Of a DNA stretch of 64,000 bases, positions 8,289 to 17,043 are shown piece by piece (the stretch's first letter is position 1; every line of letters begins with the position of its first letter). A program made the translations under genes and the position numbers. Source of the stretch: JAXMAR01 sp046350295 (GTDB taxonomy: Bacteria > Planctomycetota > Planctomycetia > Gemmatales > Gemmataceae); NCBI GenBank assembly GCA_046350295.1, contig JAXMAR010000012.1, positions 111,802 to 175,801 on the forward strand, written 5' to 3'. A model generated the notes under the pieces. The model had not been told where the DNA came from, did no database searches, and was given only the letters and a program-made list of their open reading frames with translations.

Positions 8289-9134
8289 TCACGCCGCCCG
8301 ACGGCCCAGCGCCTTGATCTCCAGCTCCACCAGGTCATGCACCAGGCCCAGCGCGTGCGGCCTCTCCTGCGGCTCCGCGGCGAGCAGACTGTCGACCAGC
8401 TCGGGCAGGCCGGCCGGCGGGTTCGCCATGTGATCGCAGAGGTCGAACGGAACATCGGCTTGGCGGCGCCGGAGCGTCTCGCGCTCCGAGCCGGGCGGAT
8501 AGGGCAACACGCCGGTCAGCATCTCGAACAACGTCACCCCGAGGCTGAAGATATCGCTGCGTGGGTCGTCTTTCGGCTCGGAACCGCATAACTCCGGCGC
8601 CAGGTAGTTCGCCGTCCCAAGGATGTAGCCGTCCTCGCGCAGCCGCGCGTTTTCGCCGGGACGGTGAGCGAAGCCCAGGTCGAGCAAGACCGCGCGGCAG
8701 GGTTCAATGAGCCGGATGTTGTCCGGCTTGACGTCGCCATGGATGAAGCCCTTGCGATGCAGGGCGGCCAGGGCGTCGGCGATCTGCCGCACGATGCACA
8801 AGCTGGGCGTGGCGCCGATCCGGTAGTCGCGCCGCAGACGGCGGCGCAGCGATTCCCCCGCCAGCATCTCCAGGACCAGGTAGTAAGGCGGCCTGGTGAC
8901 GTGCGCGTCGCGCAGCGCCACCAGATTGGCATGACGCACCGCGAGCGACGCCCGCGCCTCGCGCTGCAAGAGCTTGATCGCCACCGGCTCCTCGGTCCAG
9001 TCGGGCCGCAACAGCTTGATGGCGCACGGCGCGTCCGTCTCCAGGTTGCGTGCGGCGTAAACGGAAGTGAGCGTCCCGCCCCCCAGGCAGGCGTGCAGCT
9101 CGTAGCCGGGGATCTTGGGCGTTGGCGGCGGCAT
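8289..9134 (-). CDS. Hanks-type serine/threonine protein kinase, no membrane segment
   Basis: This 281-residue protein is essentially a bare kinase domain, with no transmembrane or sensor part. The Gly-rich loop is LGGGTLTSVYAARN, the ATP-binding Lys is in CAIKLLR, the catalytic loop is FIHGDVKPDNIRL (HGD instead of HRD), the metal loop is LLDLGFAH (DLG instead of DFG) and the APE motif is in GTANYLAPE. The start at 9134 gives the usual short leader before IPGYELHACLGGG. It lies 13 bp downstream of an FHA gene on the same strand, so a phosphopeptide-signalling pair is likely. HGD and DLG variants occur in active bacterial kinases, so it need not be a pseudokinase. Confidence 0.88.
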   Translation of the reverse strand: MPPPTPKIPGYELHACLGGGTLTSVYAARNLETDAPCAIKLLRPDWTEEPVAIKLLQREARASLAVRHANLVALRDAHVTRPPYYLVLEMLAGESLRRRLRRDYRIGATPSLCIVRQIADALAALHRKGFIHGDVKPDNIRLIEPCRAVLLDLGFAHRPGENARLREDGYILGTANYLAPELCGSEPKDDPRSDIFSLGVTLFEMLTGVLPYPPGSERETLRRRQADVPFDLCDHMANPPAGLPELVDSLLAAEPQERPHALGLVHDLVELEIKALGRRAA

Positions 9135-9147
9135 GGCGCCGTTCTCC

Positions 9148-9453
9148 TCAGGAGGCCTTGGGCAGCGCGTCGGCGATGCTCTTGAGCACCCCGGCCTCGG
9201 GGCCGTGCTCGTCCGCCGGCGCATAGCAGACCCGAAAGACAAAGTCGCCCAGACGCAGGAGGTCGCCGTTGTACAGCGCGGCCTCCACGACCTTTTCTTC
9301 GTTGACGTAGACGCCGTTGAGGCTTTGCAGGTCCTGGACGCGCCAGAAGCCCTCGCCGTAATAGAGGCGGCAATGGCGCCGGCTTATCTCCGGCGAAGGC
9401 AGACGCAGATCGGCGTCGACATGACGGCCGACCACCGCTTCGCGCTTTTGCAA
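9148..9453 (-). CDS. FHA domain protein, start uncertain
   Basis: This ORF of about 101 residues contains a forkhead-associated phosphothreonine-binding domain: EAVVGRHVDADLRLP, ISRRHCRLYY, VQDLQSLNGVYVNEEKV and NGDLLRLGDFVFRV. The only in-frame start after an upstream stop is TTG at 9453, without a visible ribosome-binding site. This cuts off the first beta strand of the domain. The adjacent frame upstream reads HLRLTMR, which would supply that strand, so a frameshift near 9460-9475 is possible. It pairs with the kinase directly downstream. Confidence 0.75.
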   Translation of the reverse strand: MQKREAVVGRHVDADLRLPSPEISRRHCRLYYGEGFWRVQDLQSLNGVYVNEEKVVEAALYNGDLLRLGDFVFRVCYAPADEHGPEAGVLKSIADALPKAS

Positions 9454-9840
9454 TTCGAGGGACGGACCGGCTGCGCATCGTCAGACGCAGATGGGCGGCG
9501 GCGGGGAGCGCGCCGATGCGGTCCCTGAAACGGCCGGCCCCCGTCGAGTGTTTCGCGCATGTCCAGGCTTTTGTCGCTGCCGCGCGGCCGTATGCCGCGC
9601 CCCACCCCCCAACGGAGCGGCGCGGTGATAACAGAAGGGCGCCCGCATGAAAAGAGGAATCCGGTAAGCGCGGCATTACAGAGAAATGGCTCGGACCTAT
9701 TCCTTCGCGCGCCACACACGCCGGCCCAGGGCGTCGAACGGGCGAGGCAGGCAAGATGGGCGAGCCGCCGGACCCGCAAGGTCCGCCGCGTTTGCGGGAC
9801 CGTTTAAAGCGGAACGATCGTCACAGTCGATAAGGAAGGC
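9454..9840. other. Divergent intergenic region upstream of the flagellar locus
   Basis: This 387-bp gap separates the FHA gene (leftward) from flgB (rightward). I see no convincing ORF apart from the possible displaced N-terminus of the FHA protein near 9460-9560. It should hold the flagellar promoter. A weak sigma-28-like pair, TAAA at 9805-9808 and GTCGATAA at 9826-9833, has 17 instead of the usual 15 nt between its parts. Confidence 0.5.
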
Positions 9841-10197
9841 ATGATTAGCGGCGATGGCCAGATTGCGCTGTTGACGCGCGTTCTCGACGTGGCGACGCTC
9901 CGGCATCGCGTCATCGCCGAGAACGTTGCCAACGTGAACACTCCCGGATACCAGCGGCAGGCCGTCGCCTTTTCCGACGCCTTCGCCCGCGCCCTCTCCG
10001 AGGGAAAATGGGACGCCGCTCTCCAGGCGCCCGCTCGCGTCGTCGCCGGCGCGGGGGACCCACGCGCCGATGGAAACAACGTCGACATGGACGTGGAAAT
10101 GGGAGAGCTCCAGCAAAACTCGATGCTGTTCCAGGTCTACGCCCAGATCCTGGCCTTGCGGATCGCCCAGATGCGCAGCGCCATCAGCGGGCATTAG
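9841..10197 (+). CDS. flgB: Flagellar basal-body rod protein FlgB
   Basis: This 118-residue protein is the most membrane-proximal rod subunit, exported through the flagellar type III apparatus. The rod-protein signature is present as IAENVANVNTPGYQRQAVAF (about residues 24-43). The C-terminal helix QNSMLFQVYAQILALRIAQMRSAI matches the paired D0 helix. A ribosome-binding site, AAGGAAGG, directly precedes the ATG. It is the first gene of a long rightward flagellar operon. Confidence 0.93.
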   Translation: MISGDGQIALLTRVLDVATLRHRVIAENVANVNTPGYQRQAVAFSDAFARALSEGKWDAALQAPARVVAGAGDPRADGNNVDMDVEMGELQQNSMLFQVYAQILALRIAQMRSAISGH

Positions 10198-10220
10198 CAA
10201 ACGAGAGGAAGGTCGCCGCC

Positions 10221-10655
10221 ATGGGCCTCGATCGCATCTTCGGCGTCACGAACATCTGCTCTTCCGGTCTTTCCGCCGAGCGGGCCCGGATGGAGGTGGT
10301 GGCCCAGAACATCGCCAACGCGCACACGACGCGCACCCCGCAAGGGGGCCCGTATCGCCGCCAGCAGATCGTCTTCTCCGCCCTCCTCGAACAGCAGCGC
10401 GGCCGCGGCCGGACGCCTGCCATGGGGGGCGTGCAAGTGGTCAACGTCATCGACGACCCCTCGGAGCTGCCGCGCATCCATCAACCGGGCCATCCCGACG
10501 CGGATGCGGATGGCTTCGTCACCATGCCCAACGTCCAGATTCCCATGGAAATGGTGGACCTCATGACCGCCAACCGCGCCTACGAAGCGAACTTGAAGGT
10601 GCTGCAAGCGTTCAAGCAGCAAGCCGAGCAGACCCTGTCGATCCTGCGCGGCTAA
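10221..10655 (+). CDS. flgC: Flagellar basal-body rod protein FlgC
   Basis: This 144-residue proximal rod protein lies 23 bp after flgB. It contains the rod signature MEVVAQNIANAHTTRTPQGG and a C-terminal VQIPMEMVDLMTANRAYEAN followed by VLQAFKQQAEQTLSIL, as in other FlgC proteins. The ATG at 10221 gives the family-typical N-terminus MGLDRIFGVTNICSSGLSAE; longer readings upstream overlap flgB in another frame and are not supported. Confidence 0.93.
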   Translation: MGLDRIFGVTNICSSGLSAERARMEVVAQNIANAHTTRTPQGGPYRRQQIVFSALLEQQRGRGRTPAMGGVQVVNVIDDPSELPRIHQPGHPDADADGFVTMPNVQIPMEMVDLMTANRAYEANLKVLQAFKQQAEQTLSILRG

Positions 10656-10699
10656 GCTTGGCAACGAAACGGGACCTCCCGCCGTAAGGGACTCCTAAC

Positions 10700-10999
10700 G
10701 TGGACATTCGCGGTATCGCCAACGGCCTGCCCCTGCCCGCTACGCCCGCTTCGACGGCGCCCGGCGCCGAGACGAGCGGCCAGGGCTTCACCCGCGTCAT
10801 GGATCGGCTGCTCGACGCCGTCGCCCGGCCGCAACACGACGCCGACCAGTCCGTGCTCGACCTGACGTTGGGCCGGACCGATCAGATGCACCAGGTACTG
10901 TTGAACGTCGCCCGCGCCGATTTGACGTTTCGTCTCATGCTCGAAGTTCGCAACCGCTTGACCGAGGCCTGGCAGGAAATCCAGCGCATGCAGATTTGA
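10700..10999 (+). CDS. fliE: Flagellar hook-basal body protein FliE
   Basis: This 99-residue adaptor joins the MS ring to the rod. It starts at GTG (10700). The C-terminal half is family-typical: VARPQHDADQSVLDLTLGRT, then VLLNVARADLTFRLMLEVRNRLTEAWQEIQRMQI-like helices. The order flgB-flgC-fliE-fliF is the standard arrangement. Confidence 0.9.
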   Translation: MDIRGIANGLPLPATPASTAPGAETSGQGFTRVMDRLLDAVARPQHDADQSVLDLTLGRTDQMHQVLLNVARADLTFRLMLEVRNRLTEAWQEIQRMQI

Positions 11000-11080
11000 T
11001 CGAAGCTTTTTCAGCCACGCCCTCTGGCCCTACATAGGCCGGTAGCTGGTCGGTAATAACGGATCTGGTAGCCCAAAGCC

Positions 11081-12610
11081 ATGAATTACTTCAGCCAGTT
11101 AACGCAGCAGCTGCGCCAGGTCTGGCAAGGGATGAGCCCGGGCCGGCGCATCGCCATGGTCCTGATCCTGATCATCGGCGTCGCCACCGTCCTGGGCATC
11201 GGCTACTGGGCGTCGCAGCCCGATTACCGCGTCGCCTTTTCCGGCTTGGCCGCGGAGGACGCCTCCGCCATCACCAACAAGCTGCAGGCGAGCAGCGTGC
11301 CCTACAAGCTCGACGCCGGCGGCACGTCGATCCTTGTCCCCGCCGACAAGCTCCAGCAGGTGAAGATCGAGCTGGCCGCGGATGGCCTGCCTTCCAAGGG
11401 GGGCGCGGGCTTCGAGATGTTCGACAAGTCCTCCTTCGGCATGACACCGTTCGCGCAGCAGGTGAACTACCTGCGGGCGCTTCAGGCCGAGCTAGCGCGC
11501 ACCATCATGCAGATCGATCCCATCGTCTATGCCCGCGTCCACATCGTCCGCCCCGACCCGACGCCCTTCTTGCGCGAAAAGAAACCGACGACCGTCAGCG
11601 TCATGGTCCGGCTCAAGCCGGGGGCGACGCTGAGCCGCAACGCCGCCGCCAGCGTCGTGGCGCTGGTGTCGCGCAGCGTCGAAGGGTTGGGGCGGGAGAA
11701 CGTGACCATCGTCGACACCCACGGCCGGCTTCTCTCCGAAGACATCAATCCCGAGACGGGCATGATCGGCTCGCACCTGGAATACCGCCGGGAGCTGGAG
11801 AGCTATCTCTCGTCGCGGGCCGAGCAGATGCTGGCCCAGGTGGTCGGGCCGGGCCGGGCGCTCGTGCGTGTCACCGCCGACCTGAATTTCCAGAAGCACA
11901 AGGAAAAGAAGGAGACGTACAGCCCCGAAGGCAAGGTAGCGTCCAAGGAGATGATCACGAGTTCGAAGACCGCCGGCGCGGCGCCCAAGGGGGGAGCGCC
12001 GGGAACGGCGAGCAACACGGGGAAGGGGGGCTCCGGGCCCGGCGGCGGCGGCACGACCGCCGAGGAGACCGTCCAGACGGACTACGTCATCTCGAAAATC
12101 ACGCAGGAAACGGAGGAAAAGTTCGGCGGCATCGACCGGCTCACCATCGCCGCCCTCGTCGACCTCTCTCCCTCCGACAAGGACGCCAAGGACGCGGCGC
12201 CGAGCCTCAAGCTGGCCGACGCCGAGGAGATCATCAAGCAGGCGGTCGGCTACAAGACGGGGCGGGACGAGATCAAGGTCACCGGCGCCCAGCTCAAAGT
12301 TCCCGAGGAGCCGGCGAACGCCGACGAGCATCTGGAGAGCGTGCAGCAGTGGCAGAACATCCTGAACCTGGTGCGTTACGCCTCGCTCGGCCTGGCCGCG
12401 CTGGCGGCGCTGGGCATCGGCTGGATGGTACTGCGACGCGGCAAGCCGACTTCTCCCGAGCCGGCGCAGAACGCGCCGGGCAAGGCGGCGGAGAGGGACC
12501 CGCTGGTCGAAAGCCTGTCGAGCGCCGCCGAACAAAACCCGGAGGCGCTGGTGCGCGTCCTGGAGGCATGGCTGGAGAAATCAGAACAGCCGCGGCGCAT
12601 GGCCGCGTGA
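11081..12610 (+). CDS. fliF: Flagellar MS-ring protein FliF
   Basis: This 509-residue inner-membrane protein forms the MS ring. An N-terminal membrane helix (residues about 24-44) precedes the YscJ/FliF ring-building motifs, including AEDASAITNKLQASSVPYKL and GMTPFAQQVNYLRALQAELA. A glycine-rich insert occurs around residues 300-325 (GKGGSGPGGGG). A second membrane helix lies near residues 428-448. The C-terminal tail, ending in ALVRVLEAWLEK, corresponds to the FliG-binding helix. It is followed after 3 bp by fliG. Confidence 0.95.
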   Translation: MNYFSQLTQQLRQVWQGMSPGRRIAMVLILIIGVATVLGIGYWASQPDYRVAFSGLAAEDASAITNKLQASSVPYKLDAGGTSILVPADKLQQVKIELAADGLPSKGGAGFEMFDKSSFGMTPFAQQVNYLRALQAELARTIMQIDPIVYARVHIVRPDPTPFLREKKPTTVSVMVRLKPGATLSRNAAASVVALVSRSVEGLGRENVTIVDTHGRLLSEDINPETGMIGSHLEYRRELESYLSSRAEQMLAQVVGPGRALVRVTADLNFQKHKEKKETYSPEGKVASKEMITSSKTAGAAPKGGAPGTASNTGKGGSGPGGGGTTAEETVQTDYVISKITQETEEKFGGIDRLTIAALVDLSPSDKDAKDAAPSLKLADAEEIIKQAVGYKTGRDEIKVTGAQLKVPEEPANADEHLESVQQWQNILNLVRYASLGLAALAALGIGWMVLRRGKPTSPEPAQNAPGKAAERDPLVESLSSAAEQNPEALVRVLEAWLEKSEQPRRMAA

Positions 12611-12613
12611 TAT

Positions 12614-13621
12614 ATGGCAGAGCTGAGCGGCGAGGAGAAGGGGGCGCTGTTGCTCAAGAGCCTGGCCCCCGATGTGGTCGAGAAGGTGCTGGCCCGGCTG
12701 GGTCCGGCACGCGGCGCCCGCCTGCGCGCCGTCATGAGCAAGGTGGGGAGCGATCGGCAGGCCCTGACCGAAGTCCTCGCCGAGCTGCGCGGCGCCCTCA
12801 CCAACAAGAACGAAGCGCCGGCGACGTTGCCCATGCCAAGCCTCAGGGAACGCTCCGAAGCGGTTGGACAAGCCGAAGCGGCGCCGGCCGCCAGCGCGCC
12901 GCCGGGCGGCGCGGCGCAAGCGCTGGCCGCCCAGCTGCAGGACCCCGATCCGCTCAAGGCGCTCGCCGCGCTCCCCGCGGAACGCATCGCGCGCGTCCTC
13001 CAGGGAGAGACGACGCGCACGGCCTCGATCGTCCTTAACACGCTTGACATCGGCAAGGCGGGCGAGGCGTTCCGGCGTCTGCCGCCGGAGCAGCAGGCCG
13101 AGATCGCCGTCCAGTTCAGCACGCAGGGGATGCCGAACCTCGAGGTGGTCAAGCGGATGACGCAGGCGCTCGTGCAGAAGAGCCAGAAGCTCGAGGACAA
13201 GCCGGCGTTCGCGGAAGGGGCGGCCCGGCAGCGGAAAATGGCCGACATGCTGCGACTCCTCGACAAGCCGCAGCGCATGCAGGTCATCAAGGAGCTGGAG
13301 GCCAAGGCGCCCGAAGCCGCCGCCGCCATCAAACCCTTCCTCTATCGCTTCGACGACGTAGTCCGCGTCGACAACCGCTCGATGCAGAAGATCCTGAAGG
13401 AAGTCGACACCAAGAACCTCGCCCTGGCAATCCGCGACGCCGGCGAGCCGATCCGCGTCAAGTTCCTCAACAACCTGTCCAAGCGGGCGCAGGAAAGCCT
13501 GTCGGAGGAAATCGAGCTCGCCCGCTCGGCCTCCAAGGACGAAGTGCAACAGGCGGAAGGCGCGGTCGTCATGATCATCCAGAAGCTCGACCTCGCCGGC
13601 GAGCTGGTGATGACGGAATAG
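12614..13621 (+). CDS. fliG: Flagellar motor switch protein FliG
   Basis: This 335-residue switch protein couples the stator to rotor rotation. The N-terminal FliF-binding domain starts LSGEEKGALLLKSLAPDV. A low-complexity Ala/Pro linker at about residues 85-105 precedes the middle domain, and the C-terminal torque domain contains KILKEVDTKNLALAIRDAG and NLSKRAQESLSEEIE, keeping the charged torque helix. The EHPQ motif typical of the FliM-binding middle domain is not visible, in line with the divergent FliM encoded downstream. Confidence 0.93.
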   Translation: MAELSGEEKGALLLKSLAPDVVEKVLARLGPARGARLRAVMSKVGSDRQALTEVLAELRGALTNKNEAPATLPMPSLRERSEAVGQAEAAPAASAPPGGAAQALAAQLQDPDPLKALAALPAERIARVLQGETTRTASIVLNTLDIGKAGEAFRRLPPEQQAEIAVQFSTQGMPNLEVVKRMTQALVQKSQKLEDKPAFAEGAARQRKMADMLRLLDKPQRMQVIKELEAKAPEAAAAIKPFLYRFDDVVRVDNRSMQKILKEVDTKNLALAIRDAGEPIRVKFLNNLSKRAQESLSEEIELARSASKDEVQQAEGAVVMIIQKLDLAGELVMTE

Positions 13622-13631
13622 GGGTGGGGCG

Positions 13632-13672
13632 GGCCGCCTGGCCTGCCTTCGCGGTTGGCAGGCCAGGCGGCC
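13632..13672. repeat. Intercistronic palindrome between fliG and fliH
   Basis: A perfect 16-bp inverted repeat (13632-13647 and 13657-13672) with a 9-nt loop forms a strong hairpin containing GGCAGGCCAGGCGGCC. A half-copy of the same sequence family lies after fliN at about 27028-27055. It has no T-run, so it is more likely a mobile intergenic repeat or mRNA-stability element than a terminator. Confidence 0.8.
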
Positions 13673-13700
13673 TGCTCCACGCGGTCTGACCGAGAAAACT

Positions 13701-14276
13701 ATGACCAGCGAAGCGACCATCCGGCTGCCGTCGCGCCTTGTCGGCGTCGTCCGTTGCGACCCGGCGACCGAGCCGCCGCCGCCCATCCAGCCGATGCCGC
13801 TCCCGTCGCCGACGCCCTCGCACCAGGAAATTCAGGACGCCGAGGATCGGGCGCGTTTGCAGGCCCTGCTCGCCGGCCTTGGTCGGGCCGCGCAAGCCCT
13901 GCACGTCGAAATGACAAAGACGCTGGCCGAAATAAAGCTCGCGACCGTGGATGTGGCCCTCGCCGTCGCCTCCCACTTCATGATGGAGCGCATCCAGGCC
14001 GGCACGTTCCCGTTCGAGACACTGGTGACCCGCGCGCTGGAGCGTTTGGCCCCCGCGCGCCAGGCGACCGTCCTGGTCCACCCCGACGACCTGCGCCTTC
14101 TTCAAGAACGCGCCGGCGCCCATCCGTCGTTCACCGCGGTCGATCTGCGCTGGCTGGCCGACGCCTCGCTCCCGCGCGGCTCTTTCAGGATCGAGACGAT
14201 GGAGCAAAGCGTCCTCTTCGATGTGGGGAATCGCTTCGAGCTGCTGCGGCAAACGCTGCGGCAATCCCTGGAGTAG
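13701..14276 (+). CDS. fliH: Flagellar export ATPase regulator FliH
   Basis: This 191-residue protein is placed as FliH, which binds and restrains FliI and docks it to the C ring. A proline-rich N-terminus (residues 20-45) is followed by a helical stalk and the conserved C-terminal domain with FETLVTRALERLAPARQATVLVHPDDL. It sits between fliG and fliI as usual. It belongs to the same superfamily as V-type ATPase subunit E. Confidence 0.85.
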   Translation: MTSEATIRLPSRLVGVVRCDPATEPPPPIQPMPLPSPTPSHQEIQDAEDRARLQALLAGLGRAAQALHVEMTKTLAEIKLATVDVALAVASHFMMERIQAGTFPFETLVTRALERLAPARQATVLVHPDDLRLLQERAGAHPSFTAVDLRWLADASLPRGSFRIETMEQSVLFDVGNRFELLRQTLRQSLE

Positions 14277-14285
14277 CCGCCCATC

Positions 14286-15599
14286 ATGCCCAGCCTCGTC
14301 GAACGTTTGAAAGCCGGCATCGATTCCTTCGATGTCTTCCAGACCGCGGGCAAGCTGCGCTCCTCGAAGGGACTGCTCCTCTCCTGCACGCTCCCCGCCG
14401 CCGTCGGCGATCACTGCCAGGTCCTCAGCAGCCAGGGCGCCGGCTATCTGGGCGAAGTCATCGGCTTCGGCAACGACCAGGCCCATGTCGTCCTCTATGA
14501 ACAGGCCGAGGTCCATCCGGGCATGACGGTCGTGCGCCGCGAGCGCGGCGCCACCCTCCTGGCGGGAGACGGTCTGCTCGGCCGGGTCCTCGACGGTTTG
14601 GGCCGCCCCATCGACGAGCGCGGCCCGCTGGAGCGTTGCCGCCCGCAGCCATTCAAACGTCAGGCTCCGCCGGCCCTGCGCCGCGCGCCGATCCGCGACG
14701 TCTTCGCCACCGGCCAGCGCGCCATCGACGGCCTGCTCACCTGCGGTCGCGGGCAGCGCGTGGGCATCTTCGCCGGCAGCGGCATCGGCAAGAGCACCCT
14801 GCTGGGCGAGATCGCCAAGTATTCCGAGTCCGAAGTGAACGTCATCGCCCTGATCGGCGAGCGTGGCCGCGAAGTGCGGCCCTTCCTCGACGACTGCCTG
14901 GGCGCCGAGGGGTTGGCGAAATCGGTCGTCGTCGTGGCGACGAGCGATCAGACCCCCTTGATGCGGATCCGGGCGGCGCTCACGGCCCTTAACTTCGCCG
15001 ACTATTTCCGGGGCCTGGGCAAGCAGGTGCTCTTCATGTGCGACAGCCTCACCCGTCTGGCGATGGCCCAGCGCGAGCTTGGCCTGGCCCTCGGCGAGCC
15101 CCCGAGCGCCCGCAGCTACACGCCGTCCGTTTTCCAGCTGCTCGCCGGCCTCGTCGAGGGCATGGGCAACTCCGACCGGGGCAGCGTCACCAGCCTCCTC
15201 ACCGTCCTCGTCGAAGGGGACGACATGGACGAGCCCATCGCCGACGCCGTCCGCTCCCTGGTCGACGGCCACATCGTCCTCGATCGTAAGCTCGCGGAGC
15301 TGGGGCACTATCCGGCGATCAACATCGGCAAGAGCGTCAGCCGCGTCGCCCATGAACTCATGAACGCCGACCACCGAAATGCCGCCCGCAAGGTGGCCGC
15401 GGCCCTGGCGACCTACGCGGAGGCGGAGGATCTGATCCGCATCGGGGCCTACGTCCCCGGCACGAGCCCGCAAGTCGACAAGGCGATCGAGCTGAGGCCA
15501 CGCATCCTCGCCTTCCTGCGGCAAGGAATGAACGAACACGCGGAGTTCGCCCAGACAAGATCGGCGCTGCTGGCAATCGCGGCGGGCTGGGGGTTCTAA
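14286..15599 (+). CDS. fliI: Flagellum-specific ATPase FliI
   Basis: This 437-residue protein is the F1-like hexameric ATPase of flagellar type III export. The Walker A loop is GIFAGSGIGKSTLL at about residues 160-173. The Walker B strand is QVLFMCDSLTR, and GERGREVRPF and PSARSYTPSVF are typical of the beta-type export ATPases. It is translated 9 bp after the FliH stop and precedes fliJ, completing the soluble export complex. Confidence 0.95.
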   Translation: MPSLVERLKAGIDSFDVFQTAGKLRSSKGLLLSCTLPAAVGDHCQVLSSQGAGYLGEVIGFGNDQAHVVLYEQAEVHPGMTVVRRERGATLLAGDGLLGRVLDGLGRPIDERGPLERCRPQPFKRQAPPALRRAPIRDVFATGQRAIDGLLTCGRGQRVGIFAGSGIGKSTLLGEIAKYSESEVNVIALIGERGREVRPFLDDCLGAEGLAKSVVVVATSDQTPLMRIRAALTALNFADYFRGLGKQVLFMCDSLTRLAMAQRELGLALGEPPSARSYTPSVFQLLAGLVEGMGNSDRGSVTSLLTVLVEGDDMDEPIADAVRSLVDGHIVLDRKLAELGHYPAINIGKSVSRVAHELMNADHRNAARKVAAALATYAEAEDLIRIGAYVPGTSPQVDKAIELRPRILAFLRQGMNEHAEFAQTRSALLAIAAGWGF

Positions 15600-15644
15600 G
15601 GCGGTTCAATACGGGGTCTGTCCGCGGATTGAGGAGATTGATCG

Positions 15645-16094
15645 ATGCCCCGGTTCCGCTTTCCTCTGGAGCAAGCGCTGCGTTACAAGGAGCGGCGCGA
15701 GCGCCTGGCCGAGATCCGGCAAATGCAAGCCGCGGGGAGAAAGCGCGCGTGCGACCTCGATGTGCAACAGCTGGAACGGGAGATCGAGAGTAACGCCAAG
15801 CGGCTCGAGGACCAGATGCACGGCCCGGTGGAAAGCTCCGCCTGGATGGCGGTCTTTCAGAGGTCCGAGCAACTGGGAAAGGAACTCCGCCTGGCGCTGG
15901 AGCGGCGCACCCAGGCGGAGAAGGTCATGCAGGAGACGATGGCGGCCTATCAACGCGCCGTCCAGGAAGCCGAGTCGCTGCGAACTCTGCGCAGCCGCCG
16001 CCACGAGGAGCACCGCGACCAGGAGACGAAGACGGAACAGGTGCGGATCGAAGAGCAAACCCTCAGGCGCTGGCGGACTGACGACAACGCCTGA
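15645..16094 (+). CDS. fliJ: Flagellar export protein FliJ
   Basis: This 149-residue, nearly all-helical, highly charged protein forms the central coiled-coil stalk of the FliI hexamer. The N-terminus RFPLEQALRYKERRE is typical of the family. Annotation rests on that motif, on the coiled-coil character and on position directly after fliI. Confidence 0.85.
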   Translation: MPRFRFPLEQALRYKERRERLAEIRQMQAAGRKRACDLDVQQLEREIESNAKRLEDQMHGPVESSAWMAVFQRSEQLGKELRLALERRTQAEKVMQETMAAYQRAVQEAESLRTLRSRRHEEHRDQETKTEQVRIEEQTLRRWRTDDNA

Positions 16095-16137
16095 GGCCGC
16101 CGGGATCATGGTCCCGCAGCGCGACGGAGAACAAGGC

Positions 16138-16872
16138 ATGAAACGCATGATGGTGATCCTGGTGATCGGCGTGGGTCTTTTCGGCGCCTCGGCCGGCGTG
16201 TCCCTGTTCATGCAGAAGCCCGAGACGAAGGACGAGCATGGCGAGGCCGAGAAGGAGGGCAAGGAGGGCAAAGGCAAGGCTGCCAAGGCCGAGCCCAAGG
16301 CCCCGCCGCTGCCCGCCCGCGCCTTGGCGAAGCCGACCGCCGAGAGCTTGGCGCAGCTCGCCACGACGCTGCGCATCAAGGAGGAATCGCTCCAGATCCG
16401 CGAGCAGAAGATGCTCACGCGCCAGAGTCAGCTCGAGACCATCTTCGGCGACATCAAGGCCGAGCAGAAAACGCTCGACGCCCTGCGCGCCGAGATCGCG
16501 GAGGAGATGAAAGCCCTCAGCGAGAAGATGGAGCTTTTGGAGCGGCGGGCGGGAGACGTGGAAAAAGCGAAGCTGAAGCTGTCCGACGATCACAAGGAGG
16601 TCAAGCGTGCGCTCCTCGAGGTCGACTCGGTCGAGCAGAAACGCGTCAAGCAGATGGCCGACGTGTACAACGTGATGGAAGCCTCGGCCGCCGGCGAGAC
16701 GTTTCAGCACATGGTCGACACCGGCAAGCTCGACCTCGCGGTGAAGATCCTGGCGGCCATGCAGGAACGGCAAGTCGCCAAGGTCCTCTCCGAGATGCCC
16801 GACCGCAGCACGGTGGTCCAGATGCTGGAGAAGCTGAAGGGACTGAAGAAGGCGACTGTGTCGGCGCCGTGA
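16138..16872 (+). CDS. MotE-like protein (MgtE N-terminal-like domain, coiled coil)
   Basis: This protein of 244 residues has one N-terminal membrane helix (residues about 4-22), a Lys/Glu-rich linker, a long coiled coil (about 70-180) and a C-terminal domain, YNVMEASAAGETFQHMVD to MLEKLKGLKKA, resembling the MgtE-N/FliG-N fold of MotE, a chaperone of the stator protein MotC in other bacteria. The ATG at 16138 is preferred because of the GGAGAACAAGG ribosome-binding site; an in-frame ATG at 16108 is an alternative. No motAB or motC genes are in the window. Confidence 0.8.
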   Translation: MKRMMVILVIGVGLFGASAGVSLFMQKPETKDEHGEAEKEGKEGKGKAAKAEPKAPPLPARALAKPTAESLAQLATTLRIKEESLQIREQKMLTRQSQLETIFGDIKAEQKTLDALRAEIAEEMKALSEKMELLERRAGDVEKAKLKLSDDHKEVKRALLEVDSVEQKRVKQMADVYNVMEASAAGETFQHMVDTGKLDLAVKILAAMQERQVAKVLSEMPDRSTVVQMLEKLKGLKKATVSAP

Positions 16873-17043
16873 TCCTCTGAGCAGATTGCCCGGTTTGCTG
16901 GTCTTGACTGACCGGAATAACCGGAAAAACCCTCAAGTTCGGCAAGGGCGCCACCCGATGCCTAGGAGTGCCGCGCGCTGTCTCCGCCGAGACGGCTTCG
17001 CGCGGCGCGGGCGGACACGCCGCTCGCGGCACGGGAGCCCACC

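Noticed and set aside
8534..9754. A 406-codon ORF overlapping the kinase and FHA genes on the same strand
   Set aside because: Most of it is the kinase and FHA coding sequence read in another frame; composition is Arg/Ser/Pro-rich shadow sequence with no domain.
13575..15539. A 654-codon minus-strand ORF opposite fliH-fliI
   Set aside because: It is antisense to two clearly conserved flagellar genes and has the biased composition of a mirror frame in GC-rich DNA.
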